Below, piece after piece: positions 12,124 to 24,822 of a stretch of DNA of 64,000 bases. A program made the position numbers and the translations under genes. The stretch is from Erigeron canadensis (Eukaryota; Streptophyta; Magnoliopsida; Asterales; Asteraceae), in contig NC_057765.1 in the NCBI RefSeq assembly GCF_010389155.1, forward strand, positions 40,815,559 through 40,879,558. Direction: 5' to 3'. Each line of letters begins with the position of its first letter. Position 1 is the stretch's first letter. A model generated the notes under the pieces. It made no database searches. It worked only from the letters and a program-made list of their open reading frames with translations, and was not told the DNA's origin.

Positions 12124-14290
12124 CAAAAGAAATAATGTGGGATTAAATTGACATTTTGTTTTACAATTTTTTGATTAAATGTGTCTAGTAAAGGGGCACA
12201 CGCCTCCCGACCCATTCTGGGTTCTCCAGTGGAGCCCACCAAATAAAGAAGGAATTTTGTGTACGCACCATACAAAACAAGAACTTAATTTAGTCTTTCA
12301 CAGTCATTTCTTGTGCAGTACGAGTAATTATTTAGGTGTAATTTAACGGGAATAAATTTCTAAATTTTCTGATGGTTAGTAGTTCAGTATATAATGTAAA
12401 AAATAACACGATTTGTTGATATTCATTAAAAATAACTCATACTTAAAAAAATGTACTGTATTTTCATAATTGGCGTTAAAAGACATAATTAAAAAAAATT
12501 AGTTGCTGGAGGTTAAATGAGTTTGTTATAGGAAGAGTAATAATGATATCAGTATACTTTTTCAGAAAGACATATTTGGATTATTGATGGACAAAGTTTG
12601 CGAAAATGTTGATCGATTTTTTGGTAAATAAACATGAACATTCGCTAGAAATGCATGTCTTTCTGTTGGTAAATCAAATCTGTTGGTTCTTGACTAACAT
12701 CGCAATGCAACAGAAAGATCATAAAATTGTAATTTACAACTCCAAAAGCAAGTTAGGCATAGTGGAATAGTGGATGTCCGATCAAAATCTTCAACATTTC
12801 AAGTTGGTGTGTAGATAGATATATTTGTGCATAACTTACTGAGTAGCCTATACCATATCTAGTTTATATATATTTTTAAGTTGTTTAATTTTCAGGCTAA
12901 GTGAACAAGGTTGGTATCATTTGATACAACTTAATAATTAAAAGGGGCACAAGTCCATGTGACATAGTCATAATTCTATGTCTGTTGATGTTATAATTCA
13001 TATTTGTAGTAAAGTGTGTGTATTTGTTTATATAATGGTGATTGCTATTGCTGCTGGATGCCTGGATTTGTGAGATGAGTAAACGTGATCAAGTTGTCTT
13101 GTGCACTTGACAAAAGGGAATGAGTAAAGTTCAAGCAATATGTTTCCGTTTTAGCTTTACACATCCAACTACTATTTCTATTTGGTATTCTCTTTATGGT
13201 CTACAAACTTAATACAGGATCAAAGTTGAAAGCTCATACCAGAAAGTAGTGCTTATACACTTTCGATACAAGGATTATACTTTCATTGGTATCTTTGCCA
13301 AGTCCGCAATAGAGTTTTTACTTGGCTTAAGATCTTTCAATTTCAGAATCCTCTATGACTTTTTTGTTAAACCCAAAAGTGACCATGTTTTCACCATTGG
13401 CTCATTACTTTTGGTTCCACTGTCATCTGAATCCAGTACTCCAGTTTGAGGTTTTATAAGATTTCCTATCAATGGTCAAGTATAACTTATACTGTATAAG
13501 GGCTTGTTTATATCATTCAAGTAAACACATGACAAATGGTATTTACTCTGTTTTAAAAGAAATTTATTTTGTTATCTTGCCTATTGCGTACAGTTATCTG
13601 AAATCAGTAGTTTTGATTCTGATGTAACCTTCTTTTTTTTTTTAAAAAATAAAATATATTAATACTAATACTCTTTTTTTGGCAAAGAGGAGTACTATTT
13701 ACACTTCTTGTATCTGAAAAAGTAAGCATTTACACATTGGTTGAATAGGAACTTTTCTTAGTTGTTGACATCAAGTGGCAACTTTTTAATCCTCATTTCA
13801 ATTGTTCTACTCATATATAATCACTACTTAACAGTTACTTTGTCATAACTCATAGGTATGTTTAGATTTGCTTTGTTCTATCAGATATAGTTAATCAATA
13901 ACTAAACATCTCGTTAAACTATGTGTTTTAAACGTAAATGTACCTAATAATCAACTAGTAACTAGTAAGATAATGATGAAAGATATTCTTAAAATTGAAG
14001 AAAAGCTCTGCTTGTATTAGACTTCACTCTTGAATTCTTACATATATAAATACTTCATATATCCATTAAATGAAAAGATTTTACATAGCATTCCTCCTCA
14101 ACTACACAATCAATCAAGTAAAATAAAAGAATGATGGATCCCCAGAACCTAAACAAGCATTTCTAGGAATTCGGTGAAATATTTAGCAAAAAATTACCTT
14201 AACATAATCAAAGCTTCATATCAACGAGCCTAAACACATAAATAAACTACTTAAATACCATCAATTAGAGCATAAGGTTCTTGCTTAGAA
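12124..14290. other. non-coding stretch between the NAC and SKS genes
   Basis: A 66-codon open frame at 13249-13449 (+) has no recognised motif and no supporting context. The part near 14.0-14.29 kb is likely the 3'UTR of the minus-strand SKS gene. No further structure is apparent. Confidence 0.5.
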
Positions 14291-17200
14291 TCAGAGCAGT
14301 AGACCACTCAACGTTGCCATTAGGAGACCCAACACAACCATTGACCCATGCACGGTAAATGCTGAAGAAATGTCTTGTGGCCTGAAAAAGTTGATAACTT
14401 GATAAGTATGTTTACAGTAAGGATCTTAACTTTGAATTCCGAAAATCAGATTTTGACCATCTTCTGTGGAAAGTGTTTTAAGAGGAGCTAAGAATCTAAG
14501 AAAGTATACTTACTTTTGCATGTGACTAAGGGCACCACAGAAAAGAGCATTATCTGGTATAGGCAACTCTGTTTTGTTATTTTTCTCTGGATTAACAATC
14601 CTTACATAAGTTTCTTGACCAAGATACCATGAGTCTAGATTTTCGGTTCTCAAATTCCAAACTCCTACGTTATCTAGAGAGATCAAGATTGATGTCCATG
14701 CTCCAGGATAAACCTATTCAACAAGTAATATAGCCAATATATAATCATAATCTGATAATTTTAGAATGCAGTTCGTAAGATAGTGTTTGGTAATATTTCT
14801 GCTACTTGAAGTTGTAATAATCACTTTTGATTGTGGTTGGAGTATTTGACATAGTTGAATTTGTGTAAGGGAGAAACAAGAAACATAAGGTAAGGGTATC
14901 CAAGTCACTTATATGTTCGGTTAATTGTACCTGTGTGGTGGTACGAGCAATCCCGTCCCACTTATTGTATTGTCCCCTGCTGTCATTTGTCCACTCACCA
15001 TAACCCATTCTGAAATCAAAAAGCAAGATTTAAGAAATCATAAAAAACACTTAGGATAAAGAAGAATATGGAACTTTAGAAACTTGCAAGAATTTCTCAT
15101 ACCCGACTACAAAAAAGGCGTATCCATCCATATGGTAACTATGCATCTTGGTCTCATTGTTCTGTAATACAACTTCCATAAATCCTCTATATGTCCCATT
15201 GATTACTGATGTTTCCATTCGAGAAGGCCCAGTTAGTGGCTCATTAGGAAAATCAAGCTTATATACATTCTTAACTTTATACTGATCAGCAAGCCTGATA
15301 GGTGTGGCGGGATTCACAAATGAGATCCCACTTAGTGTTGCCCTCCGTTTCCCGTTAATAGTCACTGGTGGTTTGTTTTTCAGTATGTAAACGTCGGTCA
15401 CATTTATAGAGCCGTATTTAAAGGAGCCTTGTGGATTTGGTCGTGCCCCACTAGCTGACACGTTCCACCTGCATGATTATATCAAAGTAAGATCCTAACA
15501 TGTTGATACAGAACAGATTGAGCAACAGGCCAATACATGTTTAGACCTGAGCTCACGGCAAGAAATGAGCATAATATTTGTTTCATGGAAGGTTGCTCGG
15601 AACCCACAATCAATTTCGTTTAACACTTTTAATTTAAGGCATTCTAATGTAAATCACTTGTCATCTAGGACCTGCTTAAAAAATTAGCCATGTCTTGCCC
15701 TCTTCAGTAGGCCTCGAGTGTAGCAATTTTAGTCCATTTACTTATGAATTGATAAATTTGCGTTCTGTAATCGAGTTGAAAGTCACAAGAGTTAAATGTG
15801 TAACATTCCCGAATCGTTATCGTATGATTATTACTACTACTATAAATATTCGTCATTAAATAGATATTAGAAAAAACTTGAAATGGACAAAAGGTTGTTT
15901 GTCAGTCAACTTAATCCGACCTATACTGGCCCATATCTACACGCCTGGTGGTTTCAACCCCGTCCATTTGATCTTACCCAACCCGCCCGTGACGCCAATC
16001 TTGTCACATGACAAAATATGCAGAATATTTTGAAAGAAATCAAAAACCAAAATCAGTAGTATGAAGTAGAATGTACCTGATGGATCTTGCTTGGTTCATC
16101 GAGAAAGTATTGTCAAACTGGTCTTGAGGAGGTTCAGGAAGGGGCCCAGATGCCTTTCCTTTGGAATTCGAATAATGTAAGATGCCAACACCCGTAACTC
16201 TTTGCCATCTCGACTCATTTACAAATCTTGCACTAGCAACAACGTAGTAATCACTACTTGCATTCTGATCCATGGTGATCAAAAAGGAGTACGTTTGTCC
16301 AACATGTATGTCCAAGCTAGTATAGTTTTGCTGCACTGTATATGATCCCTCGGATTCAGCTAAAAGCAAGTTGTGGTTTTGAATTCTAAAATTCAAGCTG
16401 GTTGATGATCCAACATTGCTGACACGAAGGCGATAAGTTTTTCCTGCACAAATTTCAAAAAAACTTAGAACCTGTAGTGAGTAAAGACTAACAAAAGTAA
16501 TCATTGATCATATGCTAACTTACCTGGTTCAACATTAATGGTTTCGTGATCAATTCCATCGGGAACAAGAGTATCATTATATCTATACGGTCCTTTCCCA
16601 TTGATAAGAACACCATCAGGCATTCCAAGCTCACGTCCAGCGTCAAGCGCCTTTCTTAAAGCCTAAAAACCGAAAACAGTCAATCACAATTATACAAAAG
16701 TAAACTATAAAATCTTACACTAATGTTATATCCAACACTTACAGTATGGTTCCTAATGTACCAGTCACCTATCAAGATTGTAATATCACCAGCCGGGTTG
16801 TCAAATGGGGTTGGAATGACGGATCTCGGGTTGATAATAAAACTACCAAAACCACCCGAAGCTCGTTGTAAATTAAGCGACGGGAAGTAGAAGTAGCTGC
16901 CGATTTGATCCTTAACTTGAAAGTTATAAGTCCAGTTCCACTTTGGAGGAATTGGACAATTAGTACCAAGAACACCATCTTGCCAAGAACTTCTCTTTTG
17001 TTGTATACCAGCCCTGTTTCACACAATATACAATCAATCCTACATCTTAAACACATCATTCGGTTTTCGTTCTATTCACATTGTTTTCAATTCCATTTTC
17101 AATATACATTTCCAAATTAAAAAAAAATTAGACCAAATAATCTTACCAAGTGAGAAGAAGGTCTTCATCTAATTTGTTCCTCACATTGACAACAACATTG

Positions 17201-17769
17201 TTGTTAGTAGTTGAGTTTATAGTAGGACCTGGAAACTTTCCATTAATAGCAATAACCTACAAGATTCAAAATTTATAACAGTGCTTATATTATTATCAAG
17301 AAGAGATACTAATGGGAGTCAAAATACAAGTCAAAGCTCACTCCTTGTATTTCTAATCACAAATCCTAGATCTAAAGCTAAAGACTTTGTCTTTTTGTAA
17401 ATCTAAAACAAACCCATTAATCCCTAAGACAAATTTAGCATAACCCATTAACAAATTCATGAAATTTAACAAAATGTAATCAAAATTAGAATCTGAAAAT
17501 AGCCCATCAATAAAGTCTTGAGATTTCACTAAACCCATGAATTAATTTAGCAACAAAACAAAAAATCAAGAAAATTCTTGTAATAATCTAACAAAATCCA
17601 AATTGAAAAAATGTGAAATTTATACCTGTTGAGGGACACCAAGAGGTGAAGCAGTAATGTAAGATATATCAAAATGGTAAGAAACAGTTGGATCTTCAGC
17701 ACAAGTGAATTTTAGAAAGAAAGAAATGTAGATGAAAAAGAGACAAGAGAGAAAACTAGAAGTAGCCAT
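14291..17769 (-). CDS. SKS: SKU5-similar (SKS) GPI-anchored multicopper-oxidase-like protein
   Basis: Nine exons on the minus strand join in frame: 17769-17626, 17256-17147, 17013-16743, 16662-16524, 16443-16077, 15468-15103, 15009-14931, 14713-14514 and 14381-14291. They give 588 residues, the size of SKU5. Residues 1-24 form a signal peptide ending FTCA. Three cupredoxin domains follow. The copper-binding histidine motifs of true ascorbate oxidases or laccases are replaced (LTWAGIQQ where HWHG is expected, NLDSWYLGQE where HCHIxWH is expected), as is known for SKU5/SKS proteins. The C-terminus (SMVVLGLLMATLSGLLL) is a hydrophobic GPI-attachment signal. Many N-x-S/T sites are present. SKU5 acts at the plasma membrane and wall in directional cell expansion, and SKS members also act in pollen tubes and roots. 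The donor of exon 8 leaves AA, and G from exon 9 completes Lys, matching SKU5 (KPQ). No break is seen. The exact SKS number is unresolved. Confidence 0.94.
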
Positions 17770-19286
17770 TGATTGTAAGCAACTTTTGATAGTGTTTTTT
17801 GTTGCTCTTAAAGAAGAACAAAAATTATGAAAGCAATGGATTTTTGACAAATTTTATTTCCTTTCTTGGTTTTACATAACAACTAGAAAGAGAAAGTGGA
17901 GAAAATGTAGAGGGTGGAAAGTGTTTTGTGGTGGGGACAATTAGCAAACGGCTCTTTTTATGGTGATTATTTCTCTAAAAGATTTGACTAGTATTAGTGA
18001 ACTTTTATACTATTTTATTAGATAAATGGGAATAAAATTAGTATAAACTGGAAATTAATAAATTTAAGTTGTTTAAAAAAGAAACTATAACTGTCAATCT
18101 TAATATTAAAAGGTATTTAATCCAACTATATCATATACATTAATATTTGTAGATATAGTATTAGAAAATCGATCATGTCAATCTTAATTTTAAGTTTTAG
18201 ATTTTGCAAACAACACTTGCATTCTTTAGTTTTTATTAAAAGAAAATAAATGAGAAGATTGAATATGGGAAGAAATGATAGATGATTACATTTATAAAAT
18301 CCATTCTCGAGTTTGAAAGGAAAGTGAAAGAAAAATAATCTAAACAATCAGAACCACCACCTGTAACCACCACCGAAAACCTGCGACCACCATCTGCAAC
18401 CACCCCTTCCACCCACTCACCACCAGAAACCTGCAACCACCACCTACAACCAACCCTTCCACCCAATTACCACCAGAAATTTGCAACCACCCCTTCCACG
18501 AGTTTCCTTCCAAATCAGGCCAAAATGGCCAGAAAACTTTTGGGGAAAAAAACTTTGATTTTTCCTTTCCTTCGCTTTCTTTTCTTTTAGAAAAAAACCT
18601 CAAAAATTTCCTTTTCTTTTCTTTAGAACAAAAAACTCAAGAATGAAGCCTTAAAAAGACTGTCAATAATTCATTATAACTTGAAAAAGAAAGAAAAAGA
18701 GTATTACACATATAAAAAGCTCACTCAAATTTTATGTAAATCACATTTAACTTTTTAAACACGTATAAAACAACACATAAAGTTCTTACTGGCGAAACCA
18801 GTAAATATTAATAGCCTCATCTTTACAATTTAAATAAATAATTCCAAGAGATATTTTAGCAATAATCACAGTTCATATACAACTTTTGCCACATGTTATC
18901 TAGCTAACTTCCGTAAAGCTACACTTTTTTGCCAAAATTACACTAAAGTTTGTTGATAAAATTATTAAAACTCGTTGGCAAAATTTGAAGAAATGTCAAA
19001 ATTGGGGTCACTTTTATCTGTTTTTTGCTGGCATTCATGCACATACCAGATAGTGACAGGACGTGTATTTGTAAGCTGTGGCAAATTGAAGTGGGTACAT
19101 AGAAAAAGTGAGTAAAGTGATAATGATGTTACATTCTTATCCTACCAAGTTATAATATGATCATTTTAACCCATCCAACTTTATATTTCTCCAAGGATAT
19201 TTCTCATAACTCTAAATTTTTTTCCCTTCTGACTGTTTCCACTCATAAATTATACGAATATCTGAACAGAAAACAAAACTCTCTAA
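17770..19286. other. SKS upstream region and low-complexity DNA
   Basis: The first 200 bases upstream of the SKS start probably hold its leader and promoter; no TATA box can be assigned with confidence. The rest contains the CCACCAC-rich minisatellite at 18350-18495 and A/T-rich DNA. Confidence 0.4.
18350..18495. repeat. CCACCACC-rich minisatellite
   Basis: Imperfect units built from AACCACCACCT, GAAACCTGCAACCACC and CCCTTCCACCCA alternate over about 145 bases. Glycine/tryptophan-rich open frames on the minus strand here are by-products of this repeat. Confidence 0.75.
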
Positions 19287-19605
19287 GAGCATTAATAATG
19301 GTAGTGTTACCACACCAAGTGATAGTGTCACATCATCACTCCACCACAACCACACCATAACCACACAACTTCCATAACAATAACCCAAAAAATTATACCC
19401 ATAAAATTAGAATAACCAATCAAAAACAAAAGAAAACAATAAAAAAAAATTAACCACACCACCATCACCCAACTCTTCCCAAGGTGGACACACCCACTTT
19501 GAGGCTTCCACATCACAACCACATCAACTCTTGTAATGGACCACCTTGATGACACCAATGTGGAAACCTTCCATCTTGTCTACCCAAACACCATTACAAA
19601 CACTC
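19287..19605. mobile_element. Tourist-like (PIF/Harbinger) MITE
   Basis: The 319-bp element is flanked on both sides by TAA (19284-19286 and 19606-19608), the target duplication expected of PIF/Harbinger elements. Terminal inverted repeats are GAGCATTAATAATGG on the left and, read inversely from the right, GAGTGTTTGTAATGG. The interior is rich in ACCACA motifs. Open frames crossing the edges are not genes. Confidence 0.7.
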
Positions 19606-22404
19606 TAAGCCCCTACCTCATCCCCAATAATAAAGCTTTCAAGTTGGGTAGAGGATTAGACTACAAGATAAATAAATTAAAAAACTCTTCATGTAAATTT
19701 CTCATTGTATTGATTATTGTTATTATGACTAATGAGATGACTCATATTACAAACAATGAATTTCTTTATAAAAATCACTTGTTCATAACCTTTTAACTTT
19801 AGATTTATAACCATCGAAGACAATGTCGGCTTAATAGGTTTAGTGGGTCAAACAATAGCTTTAGGCCTCTACTTTTTCAGGCCACTCAAAATTTCTAATT
19901 TTCGTGCTTTGAGTATCCTGAGTTTTTAGCTCAAACAATATAAAGGTTTGTTAAATGCTTTAAGTAAATAAAGAAACATATAAAATAAAAATCTCACAAC
20001 CCCTATAATTGGAAAACTACACACCACGAGTCTGACACTAAGTCAAAATCAAAATCTCAATCGGTGGTTCACAATTTTGAAGGCTAAGAATCTGTTTAAT
20101 TCGAAATTCCAAGTACTGCTGATTTAGGTGGTTCACCATTCCTACAAATTAGTTTTATTTTTTATTTTTGTCCTCTTAAATTTTGTACAAATTTTGTTAT
20201 TCGTTTCATTTAAAAATGGAAAATTTCAAGTCCAGATAGAAGACAATGGATTTTTGTATAAACTTGAAAAAGGCCTCCAAATATAGTTTCGCTTAAGGTC
20301 ACCAAAAAGGTTAAATCGACTCTGATCGAAGATACTGCTTGTACCTTGAAGTATTAGACATTGTATGTTGTTAGTGTATTAACCAAAATGACGTGAACAA
20401 GCTTGTATATTTGTGTGCATTCGTCCTTGCGCCCACCATGAAAGTTTTTTGGATAAATGTCATGTTGTGGTGTATCACATATTCACATCATAGATGCATG
20501 GATGTTTATTTTGAGACAATAGTCTGAAATCTTATATGGGAAGGCAAAGTATAATCTAATAGACAATTATTGATGCTAAATCATAAGAGGATATATCATT
20601 AAAACCATCATCAAGATAAGATTGATGCAGGAAAAAAGCCTAATGCATCTCGTTTAATATCATTAACAAATATTGCTAGGCGATTATATATACTAAGCGA
20701 AATGTTAGTGATACATTATTAATTGGTTCCTTTTTCCAAAATTGCTTAATCAATTATTCCTTTTTTTTGCAGATCTTAATTTTGTTGCATTTTTTTTTTT
20801 TTTTTTTGCATTGTTACCATTCGAACTGTGTACGTGCTACCCTTGGATGTTGCACTAAAACTATAGAAAAGAGAAAAGAGAAAAAAAAGACCTTGCAAAT
20901 ATGCAAAGACTATTCTAGTACATGCAAAGAGTTTAGGGACTAAAGCAGAATTCTTCAAAACACAATTCAGAGAGAGTGTGGACAGTGACAGCTATAGGCC
21001 AGTTCAAATTGACACATTAATACTCGTATTAACATGATAAAAATTTAATACTCCGTACATAGGTAAGCGTCTGATATCTTAACCATTATTTTGGTAACCC
21101 GATCAGATTGTTAATGACAGGGGCTCACTTTTTATTCTATCATATATATCATTATAGACATGGGGTCCACACTTTTTGGTTGAGATACCAAAAAATGTGG
21201 TTAGGATACTAGGAGTTTATAGGTATCGCCCACCTGACAACATTAATCTATGTCATAATTAATAATAATAACGTTGTTATCATTCTTTGCTTGTATCATA
21301 TGCATACTTTACTTCATAATCACGGTTCCATTATATATTTATATACATCGCAAACTAACCTTTTTACCGAGTATTTTTTATTATAAGAAAAACTATACAT
21401 CGGTGGGGTAAAACTAAATGAGTACTGACAAATCATAATTATAATTAATTTAGTAGAAAGATACTTGTATCGAATCTTCATCCCCTCTTTAAAATAAAAC
21501 GAATCTAATCAACAACTTATAAGATAATAAGAATAATAATATTTTTATTTTATTTATATTAGCACGGTTCCTACGTAATGTGACGGTTGTCATGACGGCG
21601 TCGAGTAGTATAGATGATTGATGTAAAAGTAATTAATATAAAAAATTAATGAAAATATTTTAATAGACAAAAGACTAATAATATAATTTAATCATTAAAC
21701 GTATTTTAGATAATTTCTCTCATGTAATTTTTAACTAGGAGGTTAATTTTTTTTAATAATATGGTCTAGATATATTGTGTATTTAATCCATGTTTTGATC
21801 TAACATGATATTCCATATTTTTCTTATTTTGGAAAGGCAAGTCATTTTCCATATGCAATCATTAGTCACCAACTAATCATTAATCATAATTCAACAGACA
21901 CATATTGTTTAGACCGTCGGTATATTCTTACATGAGATGATATAGGCTTTTAAGTTTTCTACTTTTCTATATACATCAGCCGAAGAAACCTCTATAATTT
22001 TGACGATAGATTTCAAAAGTTCGACTCAATCCATTACATGTCACCTATTTCATACCTCATAAATAAAAGATTGGATCGATATCGTTGATCTTTAATTTCA
22101 AGTTTTTATATTAAACATATGATATATTTATTAAAAATTCAATTCAATTGTTAAATTTAGTTATATGTACTAATGTTACAAGTGAAATTTAAGTATAACT
22201 CCATAAGTTAATATGAAGCTACTTTTACCGTGAACTTTATCTAGTTTTTATAACTTATTTTCATTTCTAAATAGCTAGACGTACAACTTACTTCAATTTC
22301 ATTTGCTAACTAACAGCATCTACCACCAAAATTTACTAATTTACTTAAATAACTTTTTACTACTATTTTTGTTTTGAAAAATTAACGTCGATGTTAAAAT
22401 CAAG
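19606..22404. other. intergenic, AT-rich
   Basis: No gene is evident. A long poly-T tract occurs at 20791-20808. Open frames are short and lack composition typical of exons. Confidence 0.5.
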
Positions 22405-22903
22405 TACTACAACAAATATATCATTTTCTCACACTTGTTTTTTCATACCTTTAAAAGTATGAAAACTTTTGTTAATTTAATCACATTTAAAAGTGTATAT
22501 AATTAAATTACATTTCAAACTGTGAAAAAATTTAATAGATCACAATATTTACACACTTATACATGTGGAAAAGAAAATTTCACACTTGAAAGTGTAAAAA
22601 TATATCTATTGTTCACACTTAAGAGTGTAAAAGTCAATTTATAATACATGATTTCTTCACACCAAGTGTTACAAATTGACTTTCACACTTTTAAGTGTGA
22701 AGATATTTAACAATTGTTCACATTTTTAAGTATTAACATTTTGTCTACACATTTACAAGTGAAAAAAATTATAATTTTTAAAATTTATTCACACTTTTAA
22801 ATGTACTTTTTTTTCTACACATTTTTACATGTGATTAAATTCATAAGATTTTTCACATTTTTTATAAATAAGTATGAATAAATGAATTTTTTTTTTTGTA
22901 GTG
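22405..22903. mobile_element. CACTA-like foldback MITE
   Basis: The left edge reads TACTACAACAAA and the right edge TTTTTTTGTAGTG, a CACTA-type inverted pair with one changed terminal base. The interior is an array of short palindromic motifs of the form TTCACACTTTTAAGTGTGAA, repeated about ten times at spacings of 40-60 bases, like the subterminal repeats of CACTA transposons. No coding capacity. Further CACTACAACAAA-like sequence occurs near 23998 and its inverse near 23600. Confidence 0.65.
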
Positions 22904-24732
22904 AAAAGCAAACAATGTAATGTAAAATCTTATTTACTTGTGTGCAAGAAAGCTCGTAAGGAAACCTATCGAGACAAGCATGCAAATGTATCCTTTACGG
23001 GTAAGTGGGTAGTCTTTCAAGTTATCCAGATTTCGTTCTATACATTATACTTGTTGGTTTACTCTTTAACGGATGGTGATTGATATTCTATACACGGATA
23101 AGGTGTTACTATTAGTAATCTTCTTTTATTATACTAAAGCAAAGTTGCTCTAATAAATTATCGACCAATCAAAAATCTCGATTTCTTAATGTTGACTTTT
23201 GTTTTCAATTCTGACTTTAATTTACACTTTTTTGTTTTCCATCACAAATTTACACTTTTTACCCGATATATTAATATAACAAATAAATAATAATATTTAA
23301 TATATATCTAATAGAATAATAGGTAATTAATATTTATTTAATAAAATAATAACTAATATATATTCAATAACTAATATAAATTAAATCTATCAAAAATTAT
23401 GATTGAGAATTAAACAAAACAATTTAATATTCACTGCTATTTCATAATAGAAACTCGATGGTTTACTAAAATCATTCATATAAGACGTCAAAGGGGTTTA
23501 GCAAAGAAAGGTATATATGGTAAAAATGATGTGTGAAATATAATGAATATAAAGGTTAAAAATTATTATTAGGGACAAAAATGTCATAAATTTTTTTTGT
23601 TGTAGTATAAGAACTTAAGAAGTAATATGTGTAGTAGAAAAATCACTACACTTAAATTTAATATAAATATTAAGATTTTAATATTAATTGTACTATTTTA
23701 ATTTTAATTTTAATATATACTACAAGACAGTTGAAGTAATGACTTATTAACCAATCATATTGCTCGATTTCATCAAATTAACTCTCGATGATGTCATCAT
23801 TTACTTTTTTACGTAATTTTATTTAATTAATAAAAAACAAATAACTAAAATAATTTTTTTTACAATGTTATTAAAATTGGTTTCTACCTATAAAGTCCGA
23901 TTTTCACACACGAACAATTGTACATTGTTGTATCTCAAGTTTAGTCGAGAAGGGGCTTTAAGGTGTTTACATGTAACAAAGATGAGAAGACAAAAAACAC
24001 TACAACAAATTTCGTCTGTAAAGAAGTCTTTCAAATAATGAAGGAGAATATATGCTTCCAATGTACTATTATTGCATTAGTTTTCTTTCTATTAGCTTAA
24101 CATTATTGACATTTGAATTGAACACTATGTAAACTTTGAACTTATAAGCTTTTATGAGTTACATGTATTAATATCTAATATCAATCATATCGTAAGTCTC
24201 GTGTCTAGTGTTTGACACGAGTCTAAAATCTAGTATTATCATAAAGGATACTTAAAAAAAGTATACACTTTCAGAATTCCAAAAGGATGCAAAACTCTTC
24301 TTTGACTTTTGAATTCAAAACTAATTTACAAAATTTCGATTGTGGCAATGTGAAAAGAAGTATTGGATCGGATCAAATGGGCCAACCCAGCCCAAAACAG
24401 AGAAACCTACCCTACAATGATGAATGGTCTACTACTCAACAGTCTCAACTTCACCTATGGCCCTTGCTAAACCCAAAATAAAACCCAACTTAGTCCTACA
24501 CATCATAACTTTATTTTACTCTATTACAAGGAAAAAGATGTTATTTTTTCACCATATTTCGATTAAGCTTTTTCCTCGCGTGCGTCTTCAAGAACACGTG
24601 CTTCACGTTACAAAATTTATTATTGTTGAGTCTTGCCAACTTTTATTATTGTTGGGAGTTCTTTTTTCGGCCTAACCCGACCCTATTAGAACAAACGGGC
24701 TCAAAGTCTAAGTTAATTTGGTCTTTTCATTT
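22904..24732. other. intergenic, AT-rich, with loose CACTA-like ends
   Basis: TTTTTTGTTGTAGTA at about 23597 and CACTACAACAAATTTCG at about 23998 resemble single CACTA ends in outward or inward orientation. I could not pair them with confidence. The part next to 24732 is probably the 3'UTR of the GH32 gene. Confidence 0.4.
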
Positions 24733-24822
24733 CTAGGACCGGTTTCTTCTTTGATTTTGCCATGTCCATACCACGAACCAAAAGACAACAAGTAAGATCA
24801 ACGACGGGCCAAGCCAAACCCA
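24733..24822 (-). other. extra hydrophobic C-terminal tail of the GH32 protein
   Basis: After [16 protein letters not shown] the frame runs on through about 21 mostly Trp, Val, Leu, Ile and Phe residues and ends with the basic QNQRRNRS and a TAG. Vacuolar invertases known to me end in a short polar tail. The tail could be a second membrane anchor, or new sequence gained by loss of an older stop. Confidence 0.6.

Noticed and set aside
13249..13449. 66-codon open frame
   Set aside because: No motif, no splice context and no start context support it.
18236..18603. Gly/Trp-rich overlapping minus-strand frames
   Set aside because: They are translations of the CCACCAC minisatellite.
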